64,000 nt of DNA, from contig QCXZ01000001.1 of assembly GCA_025024175.1 (NCBI GenBank), positions 33,846,942 to 33,910,941 on the forward strand, given 5' to 3'. A model generated the notes under the pieces. The model saw only the letters and a list, made by a program, of their open reading frames with translations. It was not told where the DNA came from and did not search any database. The DNA is from Rhyzopertha dominica. Taxonomy: Eukaryota > Arthropoda > Insecta > Coleoptera > Bostrichidae. Shown piece after piece: positions 1-10,610 of this stretch (its first letter is position 1; every line of letters starts with the position of its first letter). The translations under genes were made by a program, and so were the position numbers.

Positions 1-39
1 AGACACCTAGGAATTAGCAGACACACACACACACAAGTG

Positions 40-200
40 AAAGATTCCTGGATCAATGGATTCAAAGGAGATACTTCATCGAATGTCCCACAAAATCCCT
101 GGACTTGACCCCATTGTATTTCTTGTGGGGCCATTTAAAAAATAAACCCCAATTCTTAACAAGATTTAAGGCAACTTATCATAGACGAATGCCATCAACC
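40..200 (+). pseudogene. Mariner-like transposase C-terminal scrap (left copy)
   Basis: A short frame reads like the end of a mariner/Tc1-type DDE_3 transposase: RRYFIECPTKSLDLTPLYFL followed by WGHLKNK. That matches the familiar SPDLTPLDFFLWG block of the family, which contains the last catalytic acid. No start, HTH or first catalytic aspartate is present. The same scrap is at 27971-28131 in the right duplicate. It is a decayed remnant with no coding capacity. Confidence 0.6.
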
Positions 201-1004
201 ATTTTGAGCATTTAATAAAGTAAATGAAATGTAATTATTAAAACTTGATTTCTCGCTCTCTATTGTATCTTATTAAAAAAAAAATCTTTTTGTAAGAAGA
301 TATTAATGGCTTTAAAATAAAATCCTATTTAAGTCTTTGCAATTCAAGAAAATAATTACATACTGTCCCCCTTGAGGTGTTAAAGTAGAGCTAGAGGGAA
401 GTACACCTTTAGGTGCTCCACTTAAATATAAAATTGACTTATTTTAGTTTTTCCATTCAAATGGTCTGTTTTTATTGGGCCACTGGGTAACAGCTAATAG
501 AAGCAAACTTTACAACCTATTTATAGTTCACGAATCATGCATCATTTCAATCTGCTGTAGATTAACACATCACTTGCTATTAGTTTTCGTTTGCCAGTAT
601 AAAGTTTGCATTAAACTATTAATTTTTAGGCAGGTACTTACTACATAGTTTGTTATCTATATTTTTTAAAACAAACAGAACTATTAACTATTTTTATTAA
701 CATCATACAACAAAAAATTACATAACAATAGAAGTATTAAAAACACAGATAATTATCAATATCTTCTTTGATTATCCATATCGGAAGTTTTCTATATTCA
801 AAGCTACCATCTATAGGTAAGCCTGCAAATATCTCTATGTAGAAAATGTTTAAGACCCAAGAGTGATGAAAATATAAGGTGTAGCTAGTATACTCAGTCA
901 AGCCAAACAAACAACAGTATCAGTTAAAAAAAAAGTCATTAAAATCTCAGATATGTATAAAAAAACAATGTGGTTAATACGAAGTTTGACCTGATGGTTT
1001 AGTT
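201..1004. other. Intronic DNA without recognised genes (left copy)
   Basis: AT-rich sequence inside the intron after exon 5 of gene C. I see no ORF with family resemblance, no TIR pair and no tandem array. The same DNA recurs at 28132-28936. Confidence 0.5.
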
Positions 1005-2318
1005 GTGGTTATTTTTATTTGGGATACAGTTCTTCCAATACTTAGGTTGTTTTAATATATGAACATTTCGTCCCTGGTTTGGGCCTTTTTCAACATTTAT
1101 TTACAATAAACTTTAAGGCTTCTAGAACATATTAAAATATACATGTATATAATTATTTGTAAAAAAAATTGCTAGAAATACCTCAAAAGGAGTCCGTCCG
1201 ATTGTAGAAGTATTATATTATTCGATATTTATAAAAACCAGCAGATGTAAATATTTTATTTAAAAAGTTCGTTAATTTAAATTTGATGTATATGTGACAG
1301 AAAGGTATATGATTGTCAGTGTTAAAATTTAGTGAGGATGGACTGATATATTTTAGATAAGTTTCTTATTTCTGTACAGTTGTTAATGCAATGTTCGTCT
1401 TTTTGTATAAGTATCATTTCTAAAATTTTGTGTTCGTATATGTTCCGTTCTGTATATATAATAGTTGTGTTTTGGTATTTGAATTCGTGGAACAGGTCTT
1501 TTTTGTGGTTGTTTAAGGCTGTAATTGCATTTTCTTGTAGGTTGTTAGATTTGACCTACATAAGATTTATTACAGTTATTACAGGGAATTTTATAAACTA
1601 CATGAGTTTTTTTTAAAGTGTGAATTTTTGATTTTAATGGATTGTGCAGGTTTTTGATTTGGTTTTGGCTAGAATGAGCAATGTTAATTTTATGATTGTT
1701 ATAAATACATGCTATTTTTTCGAAAGATATATATGGCAAAGCGACATAATTTTTAATTTCTCTGTCTACAGGTTTTTGATTTTTATTATGAAATGCATAC
1801 ATATTTTTTTAATAATTTGGTTTATTTGTTGAAGAGGGTAATTATTAAAAAACTCCTAATAAAAATTAGGAGTTGTTTGACCTTTCTGATGGATTCTGGA
1901 CCATATAGTGTACTTGTGAGTTCGATATGTGATCAATAAGTGTGGTCATAACTGACCTTTTGTGTGATAAATGGTGGTGAAAGTGATAGTTTAAGTAACA
2001 TCCTGACGATATTGTCTTGTTCTACCATTTTGCAGTTATTATGTTGTTGTTTCTGATAAGGAGTTAGATCAAGAAAATTAATTTTATTGTTTTCTTCTAT
2101 TTCAACAGTAAATTTTAGTTTTGGGTGGTAGTTGTTGAAATAATTTTGTATATCTCAAATTTTGTCTTTATGTACGCATATATATTTTAATATGTTTTAG
2201 AAGCCTTCAAATTTATTATAAATAAATGTTGAAAAAGGCCCAAACCAGGGCTGAAACGTTCATATATTAAAGCAACCTAACTATCTGAAGAACTGTATCC
2301 CAAATAAAAATAACCACA
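1005..2318 (-). mobile_element. Penelope-like element remnant PLE-A (left copy)
   Basis: About 145-bp inverted terminal arms (1005-1150 against about 2178-2318) enclose a decayed minus-strand coding region. A frame at 1802-1545 ends with VVYKIPCNNCNKSYVGQ, the start of a GIY-YIG endonuclease domain, preceded by the usual linker that begins near NQKPVDREIKNYVALPYI. Upstream, 2150-1850 retains pieces such as NNKINFLDLTPYQKQQ from the end of the reverse transcriptase. RT plus GIY-YIG is diagnostic of Penelope-like elements. The arms hold a degenerate hammerhead-like string (GGCCC loop GGGCT then GAAAC). The element is broken by stops and lies in the intron between exons 5 and 6. Confidence 0.8.
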
Positions 2319-2456
2319 TCATACAATTAAAGGTTCAATAACTATTACAATACTCATGGTTTAGGTAGATCTGTATATATAAATATGATAATGCAATGAA
2401 AACATGCACACAAATATTAAAAAATAAAAGTGTGTAAATACAAAAACAATACTTAC

Positions 2457-2652
2457 CAAATGTCTCACAAATTTTTTGTATCCTTTTTCTATTGTATGTT
2501 GCTGCTTATGGTTATATCCATCCACATGACAAGGTGGGCCAAAATATGCAAAACCAATTTTGTCTTTTAAATATGTGTGCTCACTACCATTAAATTTGTC
2601 ATAATCTCTGTCACCCAGCATATCAAACATTATCTGCTGAAAGCGCCTAGAG
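2457..2652 (-). pseudogene. Gene C exon 5, one-base deletion
   Basis: Encodes RRFQQIMFDMLGDRDYD and KIGFAYFGPPC; one t is missing from a homopolymer near 2470 compared with 30390-30586, which shifts the last dozen residues. Donor GTAAGT is kept. Confidence 0.75.
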
Positions 2653-2706
2653 CTAAAAACAGATTATTTTAAAAAAACAATTGTTTGTGCAACTAGTCGC
2701 TAGTAC

Positions 2707-3104
2707 TTTATAATTTCTTCGCCATCATTTGATTTGTCCAATTCGTCTTCTACATTCATCTCATCCATGAAATACTTATGAGTAGTTGTAAGCTTTTCAA
2801 TTAAAGTTGATAGCTTCAGTGACCCATGCAGGACAGTGAATATGTTTATCATGTCCCTGACAGCTATTATTAAGAATAATCCTGATCTTTTTGTAACCAA
2901 TCTTTCTTTAAGCAAATCCATTTCACTGTATGCCTCGAGCATACTTTTCATCAAATCATTATGTAGGTCATTTCCAATGTCCCAACCCAAAAAGTAGAAA
3001 TGCTCTTCAATAAGTTTCAGTACTTGCTGTTCTTTCAAGTACTGACAGAAAGTATTAGAAAAACCATCGGTAGCATTATGGAAATACAGAGCCAAAACTT
3101 TTCG
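2707..3104 (-). CDS. Gene C exon 4 (UAS domain 2)
   Basis: 398 bp, frame intact: RKVLALYFHNATDGF, EHFYFLGWDIGN and SGLFLIIAVRD are the UAS landmarks. Identical in layout to 30640-31037. Ends at donor GTACTA. Confidence 0.8.
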
Positions 3105-3156
3105 CTGGAAAAAGTGAGTCTGTCGATTATGTAAAACCCTTGCAGTGATCACTTAC

Positions 3157-3290
3157 ATGCTGTTTATCAGCGAGACAGGAGTTATTAATTGCCTCTCCCA
3201 AACAAGACTTTCTAAAAATTGTGTGTTGAGTACCATATGTTTTAACATAGGATTTAATAAATTCTGCAGCCGGTTTTTCGTATTCATTTT
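3157..3290 (-). CDS. Gene C exon 3
   Basis: 134 bp, the same length as in genes A and B. Encodes EYEKPAAEFIKSYVKTYG through ADKQH, the lead-in to UAS domain 2. Acceptor CAG at 3293-3291, donor GTAAGT. Confidence 0.75.
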
Positions 3291-3342
3291 CTGGAAAGAA
3301 GCATTATGAGAATTTATACAAGTATTTAATAATTCTATATGA

Positions 3343-4425
3343 ATGTAATTGTAGGGTATCTCGGTAACTATTAATGTTAGAATGTTGCAGTTTCGACATT
3401 ACTCTATTACATTTTTGTTGTGAGTTGAGCTGCTCGATCACCATTATTGTATCGTCTTTTGTTTTAAAGCTATAGCCAACTTTTGAAAAATGTAACATTT
3501 TTTCAGTTCCCAATATCTCGATTGACTATATGTAGATACAAAAAAAACTGTGGAGTTTGATTTATAGATATTTTTATTCTAAATCCAGTGGCGTACTCAC
3601 AATGTTTTAGGAAATCACATTTTGGAGATATAATACAAATTGCATTTTTAAAAATGGAAACCATAGTTGGCTTTGCTATGGTTAAAAAGACGTATTTTTT
3701 TAGGTTTATTTTTACCAATTTTGATATTATTGCAACTTTTGTAATAATTTAATCAGATTATACATTTTTAGTCAAAATGAACGTAAATAGTTGACGATAA
3801 ACAATGCATAGGTACTTATCTCCAAATAAACAATTATTTTCATTAGTTACATGGTCCTCTTGCTTGAGCGCTCTTAGGAGTGTTATGTATGTATTCAAAT
3901 ATGCATATATTATTCGTAATGGATTAAAATTTTTACTTAATAATATAAATTATATTGTGTGTTTCTCATTTCATAGCCTCCTGGATGTAAACATAAAATC
4001 TGATTAAATTACTAAAAAAAATTTGAATATTTCTAAAATTCGTAAAAATAAAGATAAAAATCATACATTTTTTAATCAGAAAAAATAGATCTTTTTAAAG
4101 CTATAGTTTCCATTCTAAAAATGCAAGTTTGTGTTATATCTCAAAAATGTGACCCCCGTTAAAATTTCTGAGTACACTAGATAAAATTAAAATTTCTATC
4201 AAAAATGTTCTTTTTGTATCCACATACCCAAGTGAGAATATTGAGATTTAAGAGCTGAAAAAAGTTGGCTATAGCTTTAAAACAAAAGACAATACAAAAA
4301 TGGTGACGGTACAGCTCGACTCACAACAAAAATGTACTACAGTAATGTCGAAAAAGCCACCCACTAGTATTAATAATTATCGAAGATACCCTACAATTAC
4401 AACGAAAATGGACACCCTGTACTAG
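3343..4425. mobile_element. Foldback MITE in intron 2-3 (left copy)
   Basis: Two long, diverged inverted arms (about 3343-3700 and 4085-4425) flank an AT-rich centre. Pairing can be read in gggtatctcggtaact against the complement of aattatcgaagataccc, and in aaagctatagccaac on both sides. The right arm continues into acaccctgta, a terminal string common in insect MITEs. No protein coding. The same element is at 31276-32358. Confidence 0.65.
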
Positions 4426-4468
4426 ATCAGTTATCATAGGGACACCAAATACTTTACTATATACATAC

Positions 4469-4863
4469 CTTCAGGTAAATTTTTGTTCTCAGCAGCATTA
4501 AGATTTTCGTTTTTTAATCTTTATCTCCAAGTACATATTCACATCAGTTAATTTTTCAACAAATCATGTAAGTCTGAGAGTTTGTAAAATCCTTTAAATA
4601 TGTTCAGACTATTTTGAATATATACTATCAAAAACAATCCTGATCTTTTTAATGCAAGTCTGTCCTCAAGCAAATCAAACTCATTGTAATTGTTCAAACA
4701 TATCCAGGAGTACCTCATGATGCTGTACTTCCCCTACATCCCAACCCAAAAAATAGAATTTATCATCCATTAAATTTATTACATCTTCTTTTGTCAGTAA
4801 CTGACAAAGGGAATGTGAAAATTCGTCAGATTCATTGTGAAAGTATAAGGCTAGAACTTTCTG
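4469..4863 (-). pseudogene. Gene C exon 2 (UAS domain 1), frameshifted
   Basis: Begins QKVLALYFHN and keeps KFYFLGWDVGE. Three single-base indels relative to 32403-32796 break the frame: extra a near 4697, missing a near 4565, extra t near 4515. The donor GTATGT is kept. Confidence 0.75.
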
Positions 4864-4919
4864 CTGCAAAGCACACTCATTAGAATAAAATCATCTACTT
4901 GTTGTTATTACCTATGTAC

Positions 4920-5063
4920 CTCCAGTCGTGCTGTGCTGCACAAGTTGGTAATGGCCTTTTCCAGAGAAGATATCCTAAAATTGACATGCTTCTCTCCATA
5001 GATACTGAGAAATTTTGCAACAAAGCTCACAACTGGTGTACAACAATCCATCTCACAAAACAT
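4920..5063 (-). CDS. Gene C exon 1
   Basis: Starts at ATG 5063-5061 (MFCEMDCC), just after an acceptor-like tattccag, and ends at donor GTACATAGG. Encodes the lead-in of UAS domain 1 (SSLEEAITNLC). Matches 32855-32998. Confidence 0.7.
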
Positions 5064-5128
5064 TTACTGGAATATTAAAATAACCAGTGCTCATGTACCA
5101 TATAAACTATCTTATCACAAGATAAAGT

Positions 5129-5732
5129 AAATCATACATAACCATAAACAGGTACCGGTTCTAACTTAAAAAGCTAAAACTTATTAGGTATGACAAAGTA
5201 TGTTTTAACTTTGATTTTTAAAATGATTCATACAAGCGCACTAAGTCATTAGGCTTTTGAAAACACGTGACTTTCTAAGTGACTGTAGAAGGACATCCAT
5301 CAAAATAATCATAGGAACATCATTACTTAATGTTAACGAAAAGAATTACATAGTTACCTAGAAGTTTATAGCAATGATAAGATATTGTGATAAATGATAC
5401 CAAATACGATTCTATAATAAGACTGTCCAACAATTAATTAATGCGTTGACACATGACCTTGTCATTGTCACTGGACCGGCAGTACGGCAGTACTGCGGCA
5501 GTAGTAGCAGTACCGTTATACCCGTTACCGTTACCGTTATCTCTGTATGGTGGCGGTACGTAGCGGTAAACATCAGAACTGCTTCATGGTATTAAATGCG
5601 GTAAATCCGAGCTTTAAATTTCGTTAAAGGGGAATATCAGACTGTACCCCTTCCATCAAACGTCTGTATTACACGACCAAGACCATGGAGCGCGGTTGAG
5701 GGAACGCGGGGGATCAAACAACTTCTAATAAC
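5129..5732. other. Unique DNA beside the assembly gap
   Basis: No gene recognised. A short GC-richer patch around 5460-5600 contains repeats of the type gttaccg and gcagtac. It does not resemble the sequence that follows the right duplicate at 33062. Confidence 0.5.
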
Positions 5733-5830
5733 NNNNNNNNNNNNNNNNNNNNNNNNNNNNNNNNNNNNNNNNNNNNNNNNNNNNNNNNNNNNNNNNNNNN
5801 NNNNNNNNNNNNNNNNNNNNNNNNNNNNNN
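5733..5830. other. Assembly gap (98 n)
   Basis: Ninety-eight consecutive undetermined bases. Contig order, orientation and true distance across this point are uncertain. Confidence 0.99.
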
Positions 5831-5945
5831 TTATTACAACAAAGACCTTAAAAAAGTGCGAGTGCTGAATGCAAAGGGAGGATTAACAATTGAAGAATTC
5901 AACAAAATTAAGCAGAAAGCATTATATTTACATGATAATTTTTAA
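5831..5945 (+). pseudogene. Unrecognised ORF tail truncated by the gap
   Basis: Open from the gap to a stop at 5945, reading NKDLKKVRVLNAKGG then LTIEEFNKIKQKALYLHDNF. Composition looks protein-like but I do not recognise the family. It could be the end of a host exon or of another element; the LINE 5' region starts shortly after. Confidence 0.35.
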
Positions 5946-6034
5946 ACGTCCTGTTAATATTGACTTAGACTACAAAATAAAGTGCAGATGAGGCTATAGT
6001 TAAGCTATCGAGTTTTAGTATATTATGCGCCAAG

Positions 6035-6448
6035 ATGGCGGACGATGTGGATGTTGATCTTGAGGTACAGGGATATAAGTGTAATTATTGTAAAGGAAAT
6101 GTTTCGAAAAAGTTTGTAACATGTGGAACNTGTAAAAAAGTGTATCATGGCAGCTGCATAGGTAGAAAAAGAGGAGCCCGACAAACAACAACTCCAGGAA
6201 TTGTGAAATGCTGCCTTGGTGATAAAAGTGAGGTTAAGATAAGTGAAGAGGAACCTTTGAATATGAAAGGTAGTACTGTGGACAACGAAAAAGAAGCCCT
6301 GTTAAATGAAAATTACTTGTTGAGAAGGCTTGTAAAGGAACTGGAAGACAAGAACACTCTATTGGAAGCAAAAGTGTTAGCAACTGGAGGAGAATTTCAA
6401 CAAAACAAAAGAAACCGCTCTCTAAACAGACTTACTCAGCAGCAGTGA
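6035..6448 (+). CDS. LINE ORF1 N-terminal part: PHD-like finger plus coiled coil
   Basis: 137 residues from MADDVDVDLEV. Residues about 15-45 show the spacing of a PHD/treble-clef zinc finger: CNYC, then CGxC, then YHGSC. Residues about 90-120 (NENYLLRRLVKELEDKNTL) are a coiled-coil heptad stretch. PHD-type ORF1 proteins are known in several animal LINE groups and bind nucleic acid in the RNP. The ATG at 6035 follows a stop-rich leader (gccaagATGg context). It ends in a stop just past a QQQ run; the frame resumes at 6595, so ORF1 is interrupted or split. One codon contains an n. Confidence 0.75.
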   Translation: MADDVDVDLEVQGYKCNYCKGNVSKKFVTCGXCKKVYHGSCIGRKRGARQTTTPGIVKCCLGDKSEVKISEEEPLNMKGSTVDNEKEALLNENYLLRRLVKELEDKNTLLEAKVLATGGEFQQNKRNRSLNRLTQQQ

Positions 6449-6594
6449 GAAGCTGTGAAAAGGATGCAGGCGTAACAAAACGAATGCGTGCCTAAATTAA
6501 TAATCAAACCAAAGGTACAACAAACAGCAACCATAACAAAACGGAGGTACAGAAAAAGATCCGTCCAGAAAACTTGAAGGTCGGATAAATAAGA

Positions 6595-7089
6595 GTGAGT
6601 GAGACAAAAAATGGTGCCATGGTAATCAGATGTAAAAATCTGCATGACCTCGACAAACTACAAGAAAAAATGACTGAAGAACTGAGAAACTCGTATGAAA
6701 TTCATAGAGAAGAGCTATTGAATCCTAGGTTGAAGATAATTGGTATAGAGGAGGAATACAGCCCAGAAGAATTAACGAGAACATTATGTAGTCAAAACAA
6801 TGCACACCAACATGAAATAGTTGTGAAACATATAGCACGACTTAAAAATGGCACATATACAGCATATGTGGAGGTTAAACCAAACACATTTGCTAAATTA
6901 ATGTCAACAAAAAAGGTTTTGGTNGGATGGNAAAGATGCCCCTGCTATGAAGATCTGAACTTGAACAGATGCTTTAAATGCAAGGGATANCGGCACAGTG
7001 CAAAGAAATGCAATAATAACAATACTTGTGGAAGATGTGCTAAAGAACATACCGACAGTGAATGCAATAACATTGAAAAAACTGTATAA
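6595..7089 (+). CDS. LINE ORF1 C-terminal part: RRM-like and CCHC knuckles
   Basis: 164 residues. The first hundred, with AMVIRCKNLHDLDKLQEKM and LKIIGIEEEYSPEELTRTL, look like the paired RRM-like folds of LINE ORF1 (Gag-like) proteins. The end carries two zinc knuckles, RCFKCKGxRHSAKKC and CGRCAKEHTDSEC, for RNA binding. The first in-frame methionine follows a stop, and the upstream 130 bp between the two ORF1 parts holds decayed frame, so the two pieces probably were one protein. Three codons contain n. Confidence 0.75.
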   Translation: MSETKNGAMVIRCKNLHDLDKLQEKMTEELRNSYEIHREELLNPRLKIIGIEEEYSPEELTRTLCSQNNAHQHEIVVKHIARLKNGTYTAYVEVKPNTFAKLMSTKKVLXGWXRCPCYEDLNLNRCFKCKGXRHSAKKCNNNNTCGRCAKEHTDSECNNIEKTV

Positions 7090-7369
7090 ATTGTGTAAGA
7101 TNAAATCAAAGATACAAAAGCAAGTATGACACAAACCACTCAGTATATGACACGGACAGATGCTCCAACTACTTGCTACTGGAAAAGCTACAACACTCAA
7201 GAATAAACTATAATTTTTAAATTACAAGATATTCTACTTCTAGAACTCAAAAAACTAGAGACAAAGACAAGCTTGGTGGACAAGGTGGAGGATCTTGTAA
7301 ATGCCTGTTGTGTTCAAAACTTGGGATACGACACACATCAATCCCACATAAACACTTTTAAGATCAAAA

Positions 7370-8150
7370 ATGACTATGGTAAACCTAATGGCTAGTAGTA
7401 TACCAGAAGTTAACATGTTATTTGATTTGGATGGAACGAACAATACCATCCAGGAAGTGCTTGAGTGTGATAGTGTACGTGTAAAACTTGCATCGGATGG
7501 AAGACTGCTAACAGTGATGCATATCAATATTAGAAGTATACAAAAGAACTTCGACTCTTTTCTTGTATTTTTCAAACTGTATAAATTGGATATCTGTGAT
7601 GTAGTAATCTTAAGCGAATGTTGGAACATAACAAACCCTGAATATTTTAACATTGTAGGTTACAATATTTATTATAGTGGTGCTAAATATAATAAGAGTG
7701 ATGGATTGGTTATCTATACAAGACTAAATATGAAAGTCGATATTAATATATTTGATCTCGCTCTATCTAAACTATCCTTAACTAGACTGAAATTTCATGT
7801 AAATGGTATGCCCTTTGGACTAACTTGCTGTTATCGATCACCCTCTTCAAATACACAGCATTTTTTACTTGATTTAGAGCAGTATTTAGGCACCATAGAC
7901 AAAATGCAAAATGAACTGTTTGTGGGTGATATAAACATAGACCTGTTGCAGGAAAACAACTGCAGTGTTGCATTGTACTTGTCAATCATGTCATCCTTTG
8001 GATTTGTGTCAGTTATAAATGGAGAAACACGTGTTACCTCCTCGAGCAGCACATGTATTATATATATCATATCTTCATAAATAATAAGAGTAAAAGCATT
8101 ACTTCTGCATCTTTTATAATGGACACAGACATAACTGATCATTTCCCAGT
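7370..8150 (+). pseudogene. LINE endonuclease (APE/exonuclease-endonuclease-phosphatase) domain
   Basis: Reads LLTVMHINIRSIQKNFDSFL, then VVILSECW, CCYRSPSS, VGDINIDLL and, after a frame change near 8080, ITDHFPVV. These are the EEP landmarks: N of HINIRS, E of SECW, D and N of GDINID, and the final DH of TDHFP. The enzyme nicks target DNA to prime reverse transcription. The frame shifts near 8050-8090, where a string of taataagag-like bases links the frames. Catalytic residues appear kept. Confidence 0.8.
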
Positions 8151-10332
8151 TGTGCTAAATCTTAAAGACAAAAACCAAAATCACACAGTAACACACAATG
8201 TAAGCGTAACACAAAAAGTAACTGACTACCAGAAACTGGATAGAGCCATTAAAGCAGAAAACTGGGATTGTGTAACACAGAATTACAACACCGAAACTGC
8301 TGCAGATAATTTTTTGTAACCGCCTGCAGATGATAATACAGGACTCGACTGTGGATAGAATATCCAGAGGCAGAGCAAAGAGAAATAAATGGATTACCTA
8401 TGGCTTAATAAAATCAATTAAAGAAAAAGATAGATTGAAAAGAATATTCCGATCTCACCCTAACAGACAAAATGAACAAACATATAAAAATTACCGAAAC
8501 ACTTTAAACAAACTAATAAAAAAATGTAAATATAATTACTATAAACTTCGGATTGAAGAAAATCATAATGATTATAAAAAAATTTATAGAATTATTTCTG
8601 AGTCTACAAATGAAAATATAAAAAAACAATCGAATAAACTGTTAATTACTGATAATGATAACATTCCCTTTGAAAGCGACAAAGATATGGCAGATTTCTG
8701 CAATTTGTTCTACAATAAAATAGGTATTAACATGCTAAAAAAGATAAATGACCCTGGGAAAGTATATCAAGTGGGAATAAATAGCATGAAGTCAATGTTT
8801 CTGGAGCCAGTGGAACATGCAGAAATAATCAAACACTTAAAATGGGAAGTGCATCAGGAGCTGATGGCATCAGCACATTAATTTTAAAGAAATATCACTT
8901 AGACTTAATTAAACCATTGCGACACATTATTAATTTGAGTTTCACAACGGGTGTAGTGCCATCCTGCTTTAAACTGGCTGTAATAACACCCATTTACAAA
9001 TCAGGTGATCAGACTGATATCACAAATTTTAGACCTATAAGTGTCATAAGCAATGTGGCAAAAATATTTGAGAAATGCCTAAAAAGTAGACTCCAAAAAT
9101 ACCTCCTAGATAATAATATGCTATCTACCAAACAGTTTGGTTTCTTGCCTGACTCGAACACAGCTGATGCGATTTATGAACTTGTTAGAGTGATCACAGA
9201 ACATGTTGACAGTGGCAGGAAGTGTATTGCAGTGTTTTTAGACCTTGCGAAGGCCTTTGACACTGTGCCCCATGAGACGTTATTAGATGTATTATATGCA
9301 CATGGAGTTGTGGTATAGTTTTGGAGGCTTTTAGGAACTATTTAGCAAATAGACAGCATGTAGTGAGAGTTCAAAATGCCATAAGTGAGCCACTCACCAT
9401 GCAGATTGGTATACCGCAGGGAACTGTTCTGGGGCCCCTCTTATTTATTACCTACATTAACTAGTATGACTTTTCCACAAGGTGAGATTATATCATATGC
9501 CGATGATACGGCTGTCGTTTTCGGTGGAGCCTCCTGGGATGAGGTAGCGCAGTCAGCTTTTTGTGGTGTGGGTGCAATTATTGATTGGTTGAACTCATTC
9601 AAACTAACAATAAACATTGCCAAATCAAAATATATAGTCTTCTCGTTGACAGCATCAAACAGACCTAACTACACCAGGCTTAAGATACAAGGAACTGATT
9701 GGACAATTGACGAAGTTAGGGATATCAAATATCTAGGTATTCACATAGATAAACATCTCAAGTGGGACAAACATATTATAAAACTTAGTAATAATATCCG
9801 TAAACTAATACACAAATTTTACGTTTTAAGAAAAATTCTTAGTCCAAAATTACTAGTAATAATTTACAAAACAACAGTAGAATCCCTAATTAATTATGGT
9901 ATTGTGGTGTGGGGAGGTTTGGGTGGAACTTGCTTGCGGCAACTGAACATCACACAAAACTATATTCTAAAAATTATTTACAAGCTCAGCAGATATTTCC
10001 CAAATGATTGCCTTTACAATGACAACATACTTAATGTTAGAACTTTATATATAATAAGTGTTTGCCGATATATTCATCTATACAAAACTCGTAGGGAATA
10101 TATTGACCACTCCTATAACACGAGAAGTCATAGTCGTAAACTGTTGAAAACTCCAACTAGTAATACCAACTTAGGCACACGCTTTTTGAATTTCTTGGCA
10201 CCTAGGTTCTACAATATGTTACCAACAGACATAAAACAGATAAAAGAAATAAAAACCTTTATTAAACAATGTAGAACATATGTTGTGCAACATCTTGATA
10301 AATTTATGACATACTTTTCTGTTTCTGCATAG
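8151..10332 (+). pseudogene. LINE reverse transcriptase and C-terminal region, frameshifted
   Basis: Frames follow one another at 8053-8319, 8330-8881, 8842-9318 and 9385-10332. RT landmarks: SGADGISTLILKKY, TPIYKSGD, NFRPISV, FLDLAKAFDTV, IPQGTVLGPLLF and ISYADDTAVVFGG, then thumb and a C-terminal tail with HSYNTRSHSRKLL and FLAPRFYNMLPTDIK, the usual end of Jockey/CR1-group proteins. At least three frameshifts inactivate it. The catalytic aspartates FLDL and YADD remain, so the copy is not very old. Confidence 0.85.
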
Positions 10333-10610
10333 CATGGCTTGAATGTGACATGTTGTTAATTCTGCTATTAAATGTTGTTTCTCTTTTTTCTCTTTGTGAG
10401 TTCTAATTTTGTGTTATACTAAATAAGGTAATGTATCTCATTAATAATTTTCGATTATTAATAAATGTCTTTGTTTTATGCACGCACAGATGTTTACTCA
10501 TCTAGGTGCAAATTATAAAACAACTTAGTGATGTAATACTAATGATGTAATAATATTGCCAGTTGTCTATTATGCTAAATATACTGAATGTATAAATATT
10601 ACTTGCTTAA

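Larger units (their letters stand above)
2457..5063 (-). pseudogene. Gene C: 5' exons 1-5 of a UAS/DUF4781-like gene, frameshifted
   Basis: Exons mirror gene A: 4920-5063, 4469-4863, 3157-3290, 2707-3104, 2457-2652. Splice sites are intact. Exon 2 has a net +1 indel (an extra a near 4697 changes LLDMLNNYNEF to LLDMFEQLQ and stop), and exon 5 lacks one t in a homopolymer, changing KKICETFG to KKFVRHL. Later exons would lie left of base 1. The breaks are all single-base homopolymer-type indels, so this may be assembly error in a duplicate haplotype rather than a true pseudogene. Encoded parts: first UAS domain (exons 1-2), second UAS domain (exons 3-4) and the FDMLGDRDYD segment (exon 5). Confidence 0.75.
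1..5128. repeat. Left copy of a >5.1-kb near-identical duplication
   Basis: The sequence from base 1 repeats 27932-33061 almost base for base. Differences seen are mostly single-base indels in homopolymer runs plus rare substitutions. Identity breaks off at about 5128 (after a cacaagataaa string); the left limit lies outside the window. It contains exons 1-5 of gene C, a Penelope-like element and a foldback MITE. A 98-bp assembly gap follows 600 bp downstream, so it may be an uncollapsed second haplotype rather than a real tandem duplication. Confidence 0.93.
6035..10545 (+). mobile_element. APE-class LINE (CR1/Jockey group), near full length, inactivated
   Basis: A non-LTR retrotransposon with a 5' region, two-part ORF1, apurinic-like endonuclease, reverse transcriptase and a 3' UTR ending near 10545 in short repeats (tgatgtaata twice), as in CR1-group elements. 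It lies in the 8-kb intron between exons 8 and 9 of gene A, in antisense to the gene. Frames are broken at about 6463-6595, 8080, 8320, 8880 and 9318, and several n bases fall in ORF1. The catalytic RT box YADD is intact. Placement in CR1 or Jockey is by resemblance only. Confidence 0.85.

Noticed and set aside
1380..1616. Plus-strand 78-residue ORF (also at 29312-29548)
   Set aside because: It is the shadow of the Penelope-like minus-strand frame and has no protein-like composition.
1043..2290. Working hammerhead ribozymes in PLE-A ends
   Set aside because: Stem II and GAAA remain, but the CTGANGA box reads ttgaaaa on both arms, so activity is not expected.
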